From JAJPJE01 sp963848375 (GTDB lineage Bacteria > Acidobacteriota > Terriglobia > Terriglobales > Acidobacteriaceae), in contig CAWKDK010000028.1 in the NCBI GenBank assembly GCA_963848375.1, positions 1 through 64,000 of the forward strand: a stretch of DNA of 64,000 bases, written 5' to 3'. The position numbers and the translations under genes are program-made. Positions 34,474 through 42,974 of the stretch are shown in pieces (within the stretch, counting starts at the first letter, position 1; every line of letters starts with the position of its first letter). The notes under the pieces are model-generated. The model was not told the DNA's origin. It searched no databases and worked only from the letters and a program-made list of their open reading frames with translations.

Positions 34474-34704
34474 CTATTTCTCGTCGCTGCTGTCCAAACT
34501 CCGCAGCGTCTCGCGCCGGTGATACACCCAAGTCCGCAGCGCAAACATTCCAATCACCGCCATCGCGATCAGCTGGACTTTCCTGTCCGACAACGTTTGC
34601 CATGCCAGCAGTTCGAGAACTGCGAAGATCACCATGGCTATTCCAAATCGCGACACAATCAACTTCCCGATCCAGACGATTCGTTCGCGAATCACCGGAT
34701 CCAA
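34474..34704 (-). CDS. Small two-helix membrane protein between tRNA genes
   Basis: Up to 76 residues with two hydrophobic stretches (FGIAMVIFAVLELLAWQ and LIAMAVIGMFALRTWV) and charged ends. It begins with TTG only a few bases past the 3' end of tRNA-Tyr and stops about 20 bases before tRNA-Gly, so it lies inside the tRNA transcript. Later starts (GTG four codons in, or ATG at residue 24) are possible. No family recognised. Composition looks like a real membrane protein, but without homologues this is uncertain. Confidence 0.5.
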   Translation of the reverse strand: MDPVIRERIVWIGKLIVSRFGIAMVIFAVLELLAWQTLSDRKVQLIAMAVIGMFALRTWVYHRRETLRSLDSSDEK

Positions 34705-34707
34705 TCC

Positions 34708-34795
34708 TGGTGCACAGGGGAGGATTCGAACCTCCGTAGCTCCTGGGAGCGGCAGATTTACAGTCTGCTGCCATTAACCACTCGGCCACCTGTGC
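34708..34795 (-). tRNA. tRNA-Tyr (anticodon GTA)
   Basis: 88-nt class II tRNA with a long variable arm (CCGCTCCCAGGAGCTACGG region), acceptor GCACAGG / CCTGTGC, anticodon loop CTGTAAA giving GTA, encoded CCA. Equivalent in order to tyrU of E. coli. Confidence 0.98.
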
Positions 34796-35042
34796 AAACC
34801 TAACGCCGAGTCACCATCCCGACAGGCAGCGACGTGCAGTATGAGGGCACTTCATTACCAGCAAATCGCTCGCAAAAATTATGACCGCTGCCTTCAGCGA
34901 CGGGGACATGCGAAACCGCGCGAACAAGCTTCCGCTTTCCGATCTCCTGTTTACGGAAGCGTCCTTTGGAGGTTTATCTCTGAGGAGCTGCGCGCTACGC
35001 CGAGTGAGTGCGCGCACAACCACTGCGCGCTGATTCATCTTT

Positions 35043-35118
35043 TGGAGCTGGCGAAGGGATTTGAACCCCCGACCCTCTGATTACAAATCAGATGCTCTAC
35101 CAGCTGAGCTACGCCAGC
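35043..35118 (-). tRNA. tRNA-Thr (anticodon TGT)
   Basis: 76-nt cloverleaf, acceptor GCTGGCG / CGCCAGC, anticodon loop TTTGTAA giving TGT, encoded CCA. First gene of the tRNA-tuf transcript, equivalent in order to thrU of E. coli; the promoter is at 35188-35216. Confidence 0.98.
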
Positions 35119-35429
35119 ACCGGTTGCCGGTCCCCAAATCTGAAGACAGACATCCAGAAACTTCCCGCCGCACGGGACAAAGTTCAGAGATTATCACAGC
35201 GGAACTTGACGTGCAAGCGCCTGCCGGACAGAGATTTCCAACGCTTTCGCACAGCCTTCGAACGGCCCGCATTTCGGTCCGCTCCGGCCCACGTGCGCAA
35301 GCCAAACTACTCTGGCTACTCTTAAATTCTACCCAAAACCCGCCGCCTCCGCTACTCTTGACGAGAATCTGTTGGCTTTCGCAGGTTTTTTTCGCAAACC
35401 TGGCGCGGTTAGCGCCCAAATCTCCCGCG
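35119..35429. other. Divergent promoter region
   Basis: 311 bases between tRNA-Thr(TGT) (minus strand) and the plus-strand gene at 35430. Besides the tRNA promoter at 35188-35216 nothing recognisable is present. Confidence 0.5.
35188..35216 (-). promoter_or_regulatory. Predicted sigma70 promoter of the tRNA-tuf transcript
   Basis: Minus strand TTGCAC (35211-35216), exactly 17 bases, then TAATCT (35188-35193), preceded by TGTGA, which resembles an extended -10. It lies about 65 bases before tRNA-Thr(TGT). Confidence 0.65.
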
Positions 35430-36482
35430 ATGCGACGACGAAAACTTGTCCTGATCCCGCTGTTGGTGGTTCTTGCCGTGGCGGTAGCAATCGCCGCAGC
35501 CGTCTTCCTCCGAAAGGCAGCTCCTCCTGAACCTGCCCGTCTGCTGCCCACCGCCGAAGGGTACGTCTATCTCGACTTGTCGCCGCTGCGCAAGGCTGGG
35601 CTTCTCGATAAGCTTCCACCAATTGTTCCTGAAGGCGATTATCAGGAATTCATTCGACAAACGGGATTTCAGTTTGAGCACGATCTGCAGGAAGCCGCTT
35701 TCGCCATTCACGTCAACGGCGGCAAGGATCCCAGCGGTAGACCAGAGAACCGATATTCGGAAGTATTTGTCGCCAACTTCGATTCGCAACGCGTAGCCGC
35801 CTACCTGCGCAAGCTGTCTTCCTCGGTGGATAGCTATCGGAATCGAGAGATCTTTAACGTCCCCCGCGAGAATCGCATCGTGCGTGTGTGTTTGCTCGGG
35901 CCCGATCTCGCCGCGATCTCGAACCTCGACGATCCCTACGTGATTCGCGGCATCATCGACCGCTACGGCAAACTGGCCTCACCCTTCGGTGGGCCGCGCC
36001 TGCTGCGACGATACTATCGGCGCGTTCCACTCGCCAGTCTTGCGTGGGCCGTCCTGAACGTCGCGCCCAATTCCGAGAAGAACTCTCCGTACGTTCTGCC
36101 CGGAGGCTTCGATCTGTTCTTCCCGCCCGATACCGTCAGCGTGATTTCTGTTCGCTATCTTGGATCGATCGACCTCAAAGCCCAGGCCTTCACGAATTCC
36201 GACGAGAACGCCGCGCACGTTGCGGAACAGTTGAATTCTTTTCTGAACATCTTTCGCTCGCTCGAAGCTAACGCCAGCGGAGGCGATCCGGATGTGAAAA
36301 CTTTCTTCGACAGCATCGAGGTGAAGGCCAATCACAATGAGGCTGTCCTCAACGCCGAGCTTCCCAAAGGATTTCTAAAGAAGATTCTGGCAGAGCCGCC
36401 AGCGACCTCGATCGCGCCGGAAGCAGCCGCTCCACCTCCAGCCGCTCCACAGAAGAAGCCGGCTAAATCAAAGCGTCACTGA
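35430..36482 (+). CDS. Hypothetical membrane-anchored protein
   Basis: 350 residues with an N-terminal anchor (MRRRKLVLIPLLVVLAVAVA) and a soluble part: PTAEGYVYLDLSPLRKAGLL, EDHDLQ-type region, FFPPDTVSVISVRYLGSIDL. The pattern resembles extracytoplasmic proteins annotated 'DUF3352-like', but I cannot confirm the family. A Pro/Ala/Lys-rich tail ends the protein. The ATG at 35430 was chosen because the anchor helix follows directly; upstream in-frame codons run through tRNA sequence. Confidence 0.65.
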   Translation: MRRRKLVLIPLLVVLAVAVAIAAAVFLRKAAPPEPARLLPTAEGYVYLDLSPLRKAGLLDKLPPIVPEGDYQEFIRQTGFQFEHDLQEAAFAIHVNGGKDPSGRPENRYSEVFVANFDSQRVAAYLRKLSSSVDSYRNREIFNVPRENRIVRVCLLGPDLAAISNLDDPYVIRGIIDRYGKLASPFGGPRLLRRYYRRVPLASLAWAVLNVAPNSEKNSPYVLPGGFDLFFPPDTVSVISVRYLGSIDLKAQAFTNSDENAAHVAEQLNSFLNIFRSLEANASGGDPDVKTFFDSIEVKANHNEAVLNAELPKGFLKKILAEPPATSIAPEAAAPPPAAPQKKPAKSKRH

Positions 36483-36536
36483 AAACTGCTGTCGTGCGCA
36501 CCCATAGAACGAGCTGCCAGAGACATCCGTCCTTGG

Positions 36537-36579
36537 TTGTCATCACGAGCTCGCGCAGCGAGCGAGGGATCTGTAGTTG
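36537..36579. repeat. GTCATCACGAGC...CGAGGGATCTG dispersed repeat
   Basis: Same family and nearly the same wording as the copy at 59734-59777, with a central TCGCGcagCGAGC hairpin. Lies in the gap between two convergent genes. Confidence 0.7.
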
Positions 36580-36604
36580 ATTATTGGACGAGAAAGAAAA
36601 AGTC

Positions 36605-37507
36605 TTACTTTCCAGCGGCAGCGATCGTCTCGATGTGAGTCATGCGCAGGAATTTGTGAGGATTTACCGGAGTGCTGTGGACCCAGACTTCATAGTGAAG
36701 ATGGGGACCGGTGCTGCGGCCGCTCGTGCCTACGTACCCGATCACCTGTCCACGCTGTACGTGCTCGCCTTCGTTGACTGACCAGCTCATCAGGTGTCCG
36801 TAGCGGGTGAGGATATCGTGTCCGTGATCGATCTCGATCATGCGTCCGTAACCTGCAGCCAGTGCGGCGAAAATTACGATGCCATCGGCCGGAGCCACAA
36901 TACGCGTTCCCATTGGACTGGAAATATCAATGCCACGATGGAATGCGCCTTCCCCGTTGAATGGATCGATGCGCTCTCCGAAGTTGCCGGTAATCGGACC
37001 TTCCACCGGCCAAAGCGTAGGAGCTGCGGCCATGCGCTGCCAATCGGCGAGTGTTGCCTGCTTCAACCCAAGCCCGACCCCAATGTTGGCGACTCCCGTC
37101 AGGGCTGAGCGGCGTAACGTATCAAGCTGATCGAGCGAGGTCTGCACCTGCTCCTGATCGTCGACGTCGGAAGTTGCAACCAGAAGTGGTTCGGCCTTCA
37201 ATCCGTAAATCGCCGAGACTTCACTGGCAATCGATCCCAGCGAAGCGACCTGGATGTCTTTCTCTTTCGAGGCTTCTTCCAACTCGGTGTAACGCGACTT
37301 CAGGGCTTCTTTTTCGGACCGGAGTTGATTGAAACGGGTCACCTTGGTCAGCATGCGGACGTAGGACCCCGCCATGCCGGTGATGGTCAACATGCCGAGC
37401 AGAGCGCCCGCCATGAAAACGTACACATGGTGAAGAGGAATGGGGATTTTGCGTAGCTCACCTTCCGGGTCGCGTGCCACGAAAAGGATGTAAAAACGCT
37501 TACGCAA
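36605..37507 (-). CDS. M23 family metallopeptidase (LytM/NlpD-type)
   Basis: 300 residues. N-terminal cytoplasmic segment, one transmembrane helix (about 29-50), a coiled coil (60-95) and a C-terminal M23 peptidase domain with zinc ligands His190 and Asp194 (HRGID), and His238, His269 and His271 (YGHL, GPHLHYEVW). All catalytic residues are present, so it should cleave peptidoglycan cross-bridges or activate amidases in the periplasm. Divergently transcribed from thiL. Confidence 0.92.
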   Translation of the reverse strand: MRKRFYILFVARDPEGELRKIPIPLHHVYVFMAGALLGMLTITGMAGSYVRMLTKVTRFNQLRSEKEALKSRYTELEEASKEKDIQVASLGSIASEVSAIYGLKAEPLLVATSDVDDQEQVQTSLDQLDTLRRSALTGVANIGVGLGLKQATLADWQRMAAAPTLWPVEGPITGNFGERIDPFNGEGAFHRGIDISSPMGTRIVAPADGIVIFAALAAGYGRMIEIDHGHDILTRYGHLMSWSVNEGEHVQRGQVIGYVGTSGRSTGPHLHYEVWVHSTPVNPHKFLRMTHIETIAAAGK

Positions 37508-37809
37508 TATCTGCTCTCCTCAGAATTTCTGACCTGGGATACCGCCAGCATCCCGGTGCGCGCCGGCTGGTTGGCCTGTTGCGGAGTTCGCGCGCGATCG
37601 GCTCGAAGAATCGAACCGAACATCTCAAGCTGCCAGTTGCACTTACGGCAGCTCAGGAAGGGATGAACTTACCAGACGGATTTTAGCCGTGTCAACTCTG
37701 GTTCAACCTAAGACAAAAACTTTAGGCCCTGTACTTACATCGCTTTAGGGCAGCCGGGGATTGTACTGAGAGGCGCTTACTTGATTACCGAGCGTATATT
37801 GTTGCTGCC
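37508..37809. other. Divergent promoter region between M23 peptidase and thiL
   Basis: About 300 bases without a gene. A TATATT box (near 37794-37799) stands about ten bases before the thiL TTG start; otherwise nothing is recognised. Confidence 0.4.
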
Positions 37810-38765
37810 TTGCCTCGCGCTGAACGACAACTGATCTCCGCAATTCGCCGCCAGGCAGCACGTGCCGGGCATAACGCGGAACTTACCCTTGGAATAGGAG
37901 ATGATACGGCGATTCTCCGTGTTGCTCCTGGTTCTGAGCTGCTGGTAACCACTGATTTCAGCCTGGAAGGGGTGCATTTTCGACGTGAGTGGCACCCACC
38001 TGAGAGTGTTGGCCATCGCTGCCTGGCTCGCGGCCTAAGCGATATCGCTGCCATGGGTGGAAAACCTGTTGCGGCCTTCCTTTCGCTGGCTCTACCCGCG
38101 AAACTTCCGCAGAGCTGGGTCGATCGCTTTATGAAAGGTTTTCTCGCGCTAGCGAAACAGTTCTCCGTTCCGCTCGCCGGCGGCGACACGGCACAAAGTC
38201 CTTCGGGCGTGCTCGCCGATATTGTCGTGATTGGCTCCGTTCCCAAGGGGAAAGCGATACTTGCGCTCCGGAGCGAAGCCTGGTGATCGCATTTATGTCA
38301 CCGGCACGCTTGGCGGATCCGTCGCCGCCCTCAATCGCTTGCGACGAGGCGAACGCCTGCGCCCGAAAGATTTTCCCGAGCACTTCTCTCCTACGCCGCG
38401 CATTGCCGTCGGAAGTACCTGCGCGAACATCGTCTGGCGTCCGCGATGATCGATCTCAGCGACGGCCTTTCCACCGATCTCTCGCATATCAGCGAAGAGA
38501 GCCGCGTTGGCGCGCTGCTGCACGCCGATTCTCTGCCCACCATCGACAACTCGCCCGAGAGTCTTGCGTACGCACTCCACGGCGGCGAAGACTACGAACT
38601 GCTCTTCACGGCGCCGCGCAATCGTCGCGTGCCGAAGAAAATCGCGGGTGTGCGTGTGACCGAGATTGGCGAAGTCCTCCCTTCGCGACGGTCACAGATG
38701 TGGCTGGAAAGCGAAGGTCTGCGCGTGCCGCTGAAGCGAAAGGGTGGGAACACTTCCGGAAGTAG
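37810..38765 (+). CDS. thiL: Thiamine-monophosphate kinase (three one-base frameshifts)
   Basis: ThiL phosphorylates thiamine monophosphate to the diphosphate cofactor. N-terminal GIGDDTAIL (ATP/Mg site), TTDFSLEGVHFRREW, GLSDIAAMGGKP and PLAGGDTAQSP are clear. The frame then shifts near 38263 (extra G), back near 38413 (missing A), and again near 38735 (missing G); joined, the middle reads GDRIYVTGTLGGSVAALNRL, then MIDLSDGLSTDLSHI, and the end reads KGWEHFRK. All three are single-base changes, so sequence error is likely. Start is TTG with a nearby TATATT box. Confidence 0.88.
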
Positions 38766-38886
38766 CGTTTTCTGCAGGGTACGCAAATCCCTGCTGGACT
38801 GGACTTTTCGCGTTTCCGAATCGACAATGCCACTTACGTAATCAAAGCTGGCCAGCTCGACTAACAACTGCTTCATCGTTTAAGCC

Positions 38887-38900
38887 TATAATCAGATATG
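38887..38900 (+). promoter_or_regulatory. Promoter box for a probably leaderless rel mRNA
   Basis: TATAAT (38887-38892) ends five bases before the rel ATG (38898), which places the transcript start at or next to the start codon. No Shine-Dalgarno is present. Confidence 0.55.
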
Positions 38901-41102
38901 GCGACGCTTCGCCAACAGATCGCGACCAACATGTTGCGGGTCACGCGCTTCCGTGACCTCACCAAGGCGGTCAGTACCTACCGTCCTAACGACGATCTGG
39001 AGATCATTCGCCGCGCTTACGACTTCTCCACGCAAAACCATACCGGCCAATCGCGCGCTTCCGGCGAGCCTTACGTAGTCCATCCGCTGGAAGTCGCCAT
39101 GATCCTTGCGGACATGAAGATGGACGCCAACGCCATCGCCGCCGGCCTGCTGCACGATTGCGTGGAAGACACCACGGTGACGATCGTCGACGTGCGCAAG
39201 GAATTCGGCGAGCAGGTCGCTCACCTGGTCGAAGGCGTCACCAAGATCAGCAAAATTGATTTCGCCACTCGCGAAGAGCGCCAGGCCGAGAACCTGCGCA
39301 AGATGATGCTCGCCATGGTCGACGACGTTCGCGTGGTGCTCATCAAGCTCGCCGACCGCCTGCATAACATGCGCACCCTCGATGCGCTCCCGCCCGATCG
39401 CCGCGAGAAGATCGCCCGCGAGACCTTGGAGATCTACGGCCCCATCGCGCACCGTCTCGGCATGGGCAAAATTCGCGGCGAACTCGAAGACCTCGCGTTC
39501 CGCTACGTCGATCCTATTGCCTACCAGCAGGTTCACGACGAAGTGGAGCAGCGCCGCAAAAAGGGCGAAGAATTTCTTCAGCAGATCGTCGGGCTCATCC
39601 GCGACAAGCTGAAGGAAAACGGGATTGAAGCCCGCGTCGAAAGCCGCATTAAGCGCCTCTTCAGCATCTGGCAAAAGCTGCAACGACAGCGCATTTCCGT
39701 CGACCAGACCTACGATCTCTTTGCCATCCGCATCATCACCTCGAGCGTCAACGATTGCTATGCCGTGCTCGGCATGATCCACAACCAGTGGCGGCCAGTC
39801 CCAGGTCGAATCAAAGACTTCATCGCCATGCCGCGGCCGAACTTGTACCAGTCACTGCATACGACGGTGATCGCGGAAAACGGCAATGCCTTCGAAGTGC
39901 AGATCCGCACCGAAGACATGCACCGCATGGCGGAAGAGGGCATCGCCGCACACTGGAAATACAAAGACGGCCCGATTTCAGCAAAAGACGAGCAGCGCCT
40001 TTCCTGGTTGCGACAGCTGGTCGAGTGGCAACGCGACATATCGGATCCCGATGAATTTCTCACCACCCTGAAAGTCGATCTCTACCCTGAAGAGGTCTAC
40101 ACGTTCACTCCCAAGGGCAAAGTCGTTAGCCTGCCGCGCGATTCCACTCCCATCGATTTCGCTTACGCCGTGCACACCGAAGTCGGACACGCTTGCGTCG
40201 GCGCGCGCGTCAATGGGCGCATGGTGCCTATCCGCCACAAACTGCGCAGCGGGGACATCGTCGAAATCGTCACGCAGACCGGACACAAGCCGAGCCGCGA
40301 CTGGCTCTCGCTGGTCAAGTCAACGCGTGCTCGCCAGAAAATTCGCCACTGGCTCAACATTCACCAGCGCGAGCGTGCCATTGAAATCGGCGAGAAACTG
40401 ATCGAGAAGGAAGCGCGCAAGTACCGCGTTACGCTTAAGGACATTAAGACCGCGGACTACCAGCGCGTCGCCTCCGATATGGGTCTGGGTAAGCCCGACG
40501 ACCTGATGGCCGCCATCGGTTACGGCAAGTACTCCGCGCGCCAGATCCTCGCGCGCCTCGCTCCGGCCAGCAGCCAGAACAGCGCTCATCCCGAAGAGGA
40601 CACCAGCGGCATCTCCAGCGTGGTGCGGCGCGTCTTTGGCGGCGATACGTCGGCAATCCTGGTGAAGGGTCACGACGATCTGCTCGTCTATCGCGCGCGT
40701 TGTTGTAACCCGATCAAGGGCGAGGACGTGGTGGGCTACATCACCCGCGGCAAAGGCGTCGCGGTCCATTCCAAAAATTGTCCCAATGTTCTGAACCTGA
40801 TGTACGAACCGGAACGCCGCATCGATGTCGATTGGGCGCGCAAGGAAGCCGCCGCCGGCTCCTATCCAGTGAAACTCACGCTCTTCACCGACGACCGCCC
40901 CGGCATGATGAAGCAGATCACCGCCATCATCAGCGACGAGAACACCAACATCCAGAATATGAGCGCCCGCACCGGCGACCGCCAGGCGAACATCGACGTG
41001 ACCATCGATATCGAAGACCTGAAACACCTCGAACGCATTCTCGCGGGCCTCCGCAAAATCCCGGGCGTACACGACGTCCAGCGTGTGCAGAAGAGTAATT
41101 AA
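38898..41102 (+). CDS. rel: Bifunctional (p)ppGpp synthetase/hydrolase (RSH)
   Basis: 734 residues. HD hydrolase domain with His62 (VVHPLEVA), His86-Asp87 (LLHDCVEDT) and Glu90-Asp91; synthetase domain (YDLFAIRIIT, GRIKDFIAMPRPNLYQSLHTT); TGS domain (VYTFTPKGKVVSLPRDSTPIDFAYAVH) and ACT domain at the C-terminus. Both active sites look complete, so it should make and break ppGpp in the stringent response. A TATAAT box ends five bases before its ATG, suggesting a leaderless transcript. Confidence 0.97.
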   Translation: MATLRQQIATNMLRVTRFRDLTKAVSTYRPNDDLEIIRRAYDFSTQNHTGQSRASGEPYVVHPLEVAMILADMKMDANAIAAGLLHDCVEDTTVTIVDVRKEFGEQVAHLVEGVTKISKIDFATREERQAENLRKMMLAMVDDVRVVLIKLADRLHNMRTLDALPPDRREKIARETLEIYGPIAHRLGMGKIRGELEDLAFRYVDPIAYQQVHDEVEQRRKKGEEFLQQIVGLIRDKLKENGIEARVESRIKRLFSIWQKLQRQRISVDQTYDLFAIRIITSSVNDCYAVLGMIHNQWRPVPGRIKDFIAMPRPNLYQSLHTTVIAENGNAFEVQIRTEDMHRMAEEGIAAHWKYKDGPISAKDEQRLSWLRQLVEWQRDISDPDEFLTTLKVDLYPEEVYTFTPKGKVVSLPRDSTPIDFAYAVHTEVGHACVGARVNGRMVPIRHKLRSGDIVEIVTQTGHKPSRDWLSLVKSTRARQKIRHWLNIHQRERAIEIGEKLIEKEARKYRVTLKDIKTADYQRVASDMGLGKPDDLMAAIGYGKYSARQILARLAPASSQNSAHPEEDTSGISSVVRRVFGGDTSAILVKGHDDLLVYRARCCNPIKGEDVVGYITRGKGVAVHSKNCPNVLNLMYEPERRIDVDWARKEAAAGSYPVKLTLFTDDRPGMMKQITAIISDENTNIQNMSARTGDRQANIDVTIDIEDLKHLERILAGLRKIPGVHDVQRVQKSN

Positions 41103-41104
41103 GA

Positions 41105-41170
41105 AGCAGTCAGCACTCAGCAATTAGCATTCGGTCCTTCAACATTGTTCCCCGCTGATTGCTGACCACT
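41105..41170. repeat. Short imperfect inverted repeat between rel and ridA
   Basis: Words CAGTCAGCACTCAGC and GCTGATTGCTGACC pair imperfectly across a 25-base loop. Same style as the other word-repeat gaps of this window. Confidence 0.5.
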
Positions 41171-41203
41171 CCTGTAGAATTTTAGGTTCTCAGGAGAAAG
41201 CAC

Positions 41204-41581
41204 ATGAGAGACGTGGTCATCACTGAGCATGCGCCCCAGGCCATTGGACCCTATTCCCAGGCGATTAAAGCAGGTGGGTTTGTTTTCGTCTCCGGCCAGA
41301 TTCCCATTGATCCTGCGACAGGGCTGATCGCTCAGTCGGAAGTTGCTGCGCAGACTGACCGCGTATTGCAGAACCTCAAGGCCATCCTCACCGCCGCCGG
41401 CACATCGCTGGAGAACGTTGTAAAGACCACGGTATTTCTGAAGAGTATGGGCGACTTCGCCGCGATGAACGAAGTCTATGCGCGCTTCTGGAAGAAGGCT
41501 CCTCCTGCGCGTTCGACAGTGGAAGTCTCGCGCCTACCCAAAGACGTCCTCGTCGAGATCGACGTCATCGCGCTGGTGTGA
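41204..41581 (+). CDS. ridA: RidA family enamine/imine deaminase
   Basis: 125 residues. VVITEHAPQAIGPYSQAIKAG, FVSGQIPIDPATG and the C-terminal PARSTVEVSRLPKDVLVEID are diagnostic of RidA/YjgF/YER057c, with the catalytic arginine at PPARS. It removes reactive enamines such as 2-aminoacrylate made by PLP enzymes. A TAGAAT box and an AGGAG site precede the ATG. Confidence 0.95.
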   Translation: MRDVVITEHAPQAIGPYSQAIKAGGFVFVSGQIPIDPATGLIAQSEVAAQTDRVLQNLKAILTAAGTSLENVVKTTVFLKSMGDFAAMNEVYARFWKKAPPARSTVEVSRLPKDVLVEIDVIALV

Positions 41582-41646
41582 TTGTGTGGCGCGGACATTC
41601 CTGTCCGCGTGTCGAGGCTCGCGTGGGGCAGCCGACCTCGGCTGCC
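41582..41646. repeat. Two adjacent REP-like palindromes
   Basis: The first (41582-41609) is GTGTGGCGCGGAC...GTCCGCG. The second (41621-41646) is CGTGGGGCAGCCGACCTCGG-type and matches the palindromes near the transposase at 50.7-51.4 kb. They lie between convergent genes. Confidence 0.7.
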
Positions 41647-41668
41647 GATTCTGCTCAACGGATCCCGC

Positions 41669-42232
41669 TTACAGCTCCGCTTCGTGCCCTTTGCTCTTTG
41701 CCACCAGGTACACCAGCGAATAGATCGTGCCGCCGCCATCACGATCGACGCTCACCAGATGCTGCACCTCTTTTGTGCCGGCCTTGAAGAGCATTCCGCC
41801 CGCGTCGGCCTTGTCGTCATCGCAGCTCAGGGCATTGGGACTATGTTTTTCATCGGCCTGGCTTGGAGGATTCGTGCAGTCCAGCACCGTCCCGTACTTC
41901 GCGAGCGCCTTGCGGTAGTAAGAGGCGACCTTCTCTGGCGAGTCCGGTGTCTGCATCTTCACCACAACCAGCTGGAATCCGGTACCGCCAAGCCACAGGC
42001 CCATGTTCGCGGACTGCGAATCAGACTTCTTATCTTCAGACTTCTTGTCGAGGGCAGGCTTCGACCCCGGATACAGCGGCAGTCCGACATCCTTCGCCGA
42101 TGCGTCCTGGCTGATAAAGGCGCCTGCGCTCTGCGCGTGCAATTTCGATGGGTGGTACGAGAGAACAACCAGGCACGCAACTGCCGCCAGCAGGATCGCG
42201 ACGATCCGCTGCAAAAGGCTAGAGCTCTTCAT
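41669..42232 (-). CDS. Hypothetical exported protein
   Basis: 187 residues with a signal/anchor helix (ILLAAVACLVVLSYHPSKLHA), a LPLYPGSKP segment, a Lys/Asp/Ser-rich linker, then GFQLVVVKMQTPDSPEKVASYYRKALAKYG. The 'PGS + DSPEKVASYY' arrangement occurs in uncharacterised Acidobacterial exported proteins. The ATG at 42232 is chosen over an earlier frame start that adds an unlikely leader. Confidence 0.7.
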   Translation of the reverse strand: MKSSSLLQRIVAILLAAVACLVVLSYHPSKLHAQSAGAFISQDASAKDVGLPLYPGSKPALDKKSEDKKSDSQSANMGLWLGGTGFQLVVVKMQTPDSPEKVASYYRKALAKYGTVLDCTNPPSQADEKHSPNALSCDDDKADAGGMLFKAGTKEVQHLVSVDRDGGGTIYSLVYLVAKSKGHEAEL

Positions 42233-42314
42233 GGAAACCCCCACACTTGCCATACGCGAGCACCCGGCCAAAAGTTCGCGGCGGCGAAAGATTCATGTGG
42301 GACGAATCGCGGTT

Positions 42315-42343
42315 TGTGTGGCTCGGACTTTTCTGGTCCGAGC
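42315..42343. repeat. GTGTGGCtCGGAC...GTCCGAG hairpin repeat
   Basis: Hairpin CTCGGAC / GTCCGAG with TTTTCTG loop. It resembles the first palindrome at 41582-41609. Confidence 0.6.
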
Positions 42344-42435
42344 GGAGCCAGCAGGAGCGCACGCGCCACGCGAGAAACGACTTCACAAACGAAAGCCTCC
42401 TGCTGGGAAGAGGAGGCTCGAAAAGGAACTCTCGG

Positions 42436-42627
42436 CTACGCCTTGACGATTTTGCCGCTGCGCAGGCAATCGGTGCAGACGCGTACGCGCTTGGTATTGC
42501 CACCCGACGCCTTCGCACGGACCGGCCGCAAGTTGATGTTCCAGCGGCGCTTAGTCACATTGTGCGCGTGGCTGACGTTATTTCCGGTGCGCGGCTTCTT
42601 GCCGCAAACTTCACATACTTGTGCCAT
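42436..42627 (-). CDS. rpmB: 50S ribosomal protein L28
   Basis: 63 residues. AQVCEVCGKKPRTGNNVSHA, then NVTKRRWNINLRPVRA and VRVCTDCLRSGKIVKA, with four cysteines suggesting a zinc-binding type. Located alone, as is common for rpmB outside the rpmBG pair. Confidence 0.96.
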   Translation of the reverse strand: MAQVCEVCGKKPRTGNNVSHAHNVTKRRWNINLRPVRAKASGGNTKRVRVCTDCLRSGKIVKA

Positions 42628-42725
42628 GACAACCTCAGATGAGCTTAAACTTGATGACGCAAAACATTGATTTTAGCAGAAGGGGTCGCATTTCACCAAA
42701 ACGGAGATCCGTCGCGGCAGATGTT

Positions 42726-42947
42726 CTAGTGCTTCAATCGCCAAGCGCAAATCATGAGCCACGACGATCCAATGACGCCCACGGTACCCACCATGCGCCA
42801 GAACCACAAGGGTTTTGATCCGAATCCCATGCCCCGATAGCGTTCACTTTCGTTCGCGCGCTTAACTGCTTCAGGGCGAAAAAGCATGTACGCACTCATT
42901 GAGCCACAAATCGAGGCAAGTATCGCCATCATTGGCGCTTCGTTCAT
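42726..42947 (-). CDS. Small hypothetical membrane protein
   Basis: 73 residues with a hydrophobic N-terminal segment and a second one near the end (FWRMVGTVGVIGSSWLMICAW). No family recognised. No strong ribosome site. Confidence 0.5.
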   Translation of the reverse strand: MNEAPMMAILASICGSMSAYMLFRPEAVKRANESERYRGMGFGSKPLWFWRMVGTVGVIGSSWLMICAWRLKH

Positions 42948-42974
42948 TCCGTCTCACATCTCCAAACGACCGCC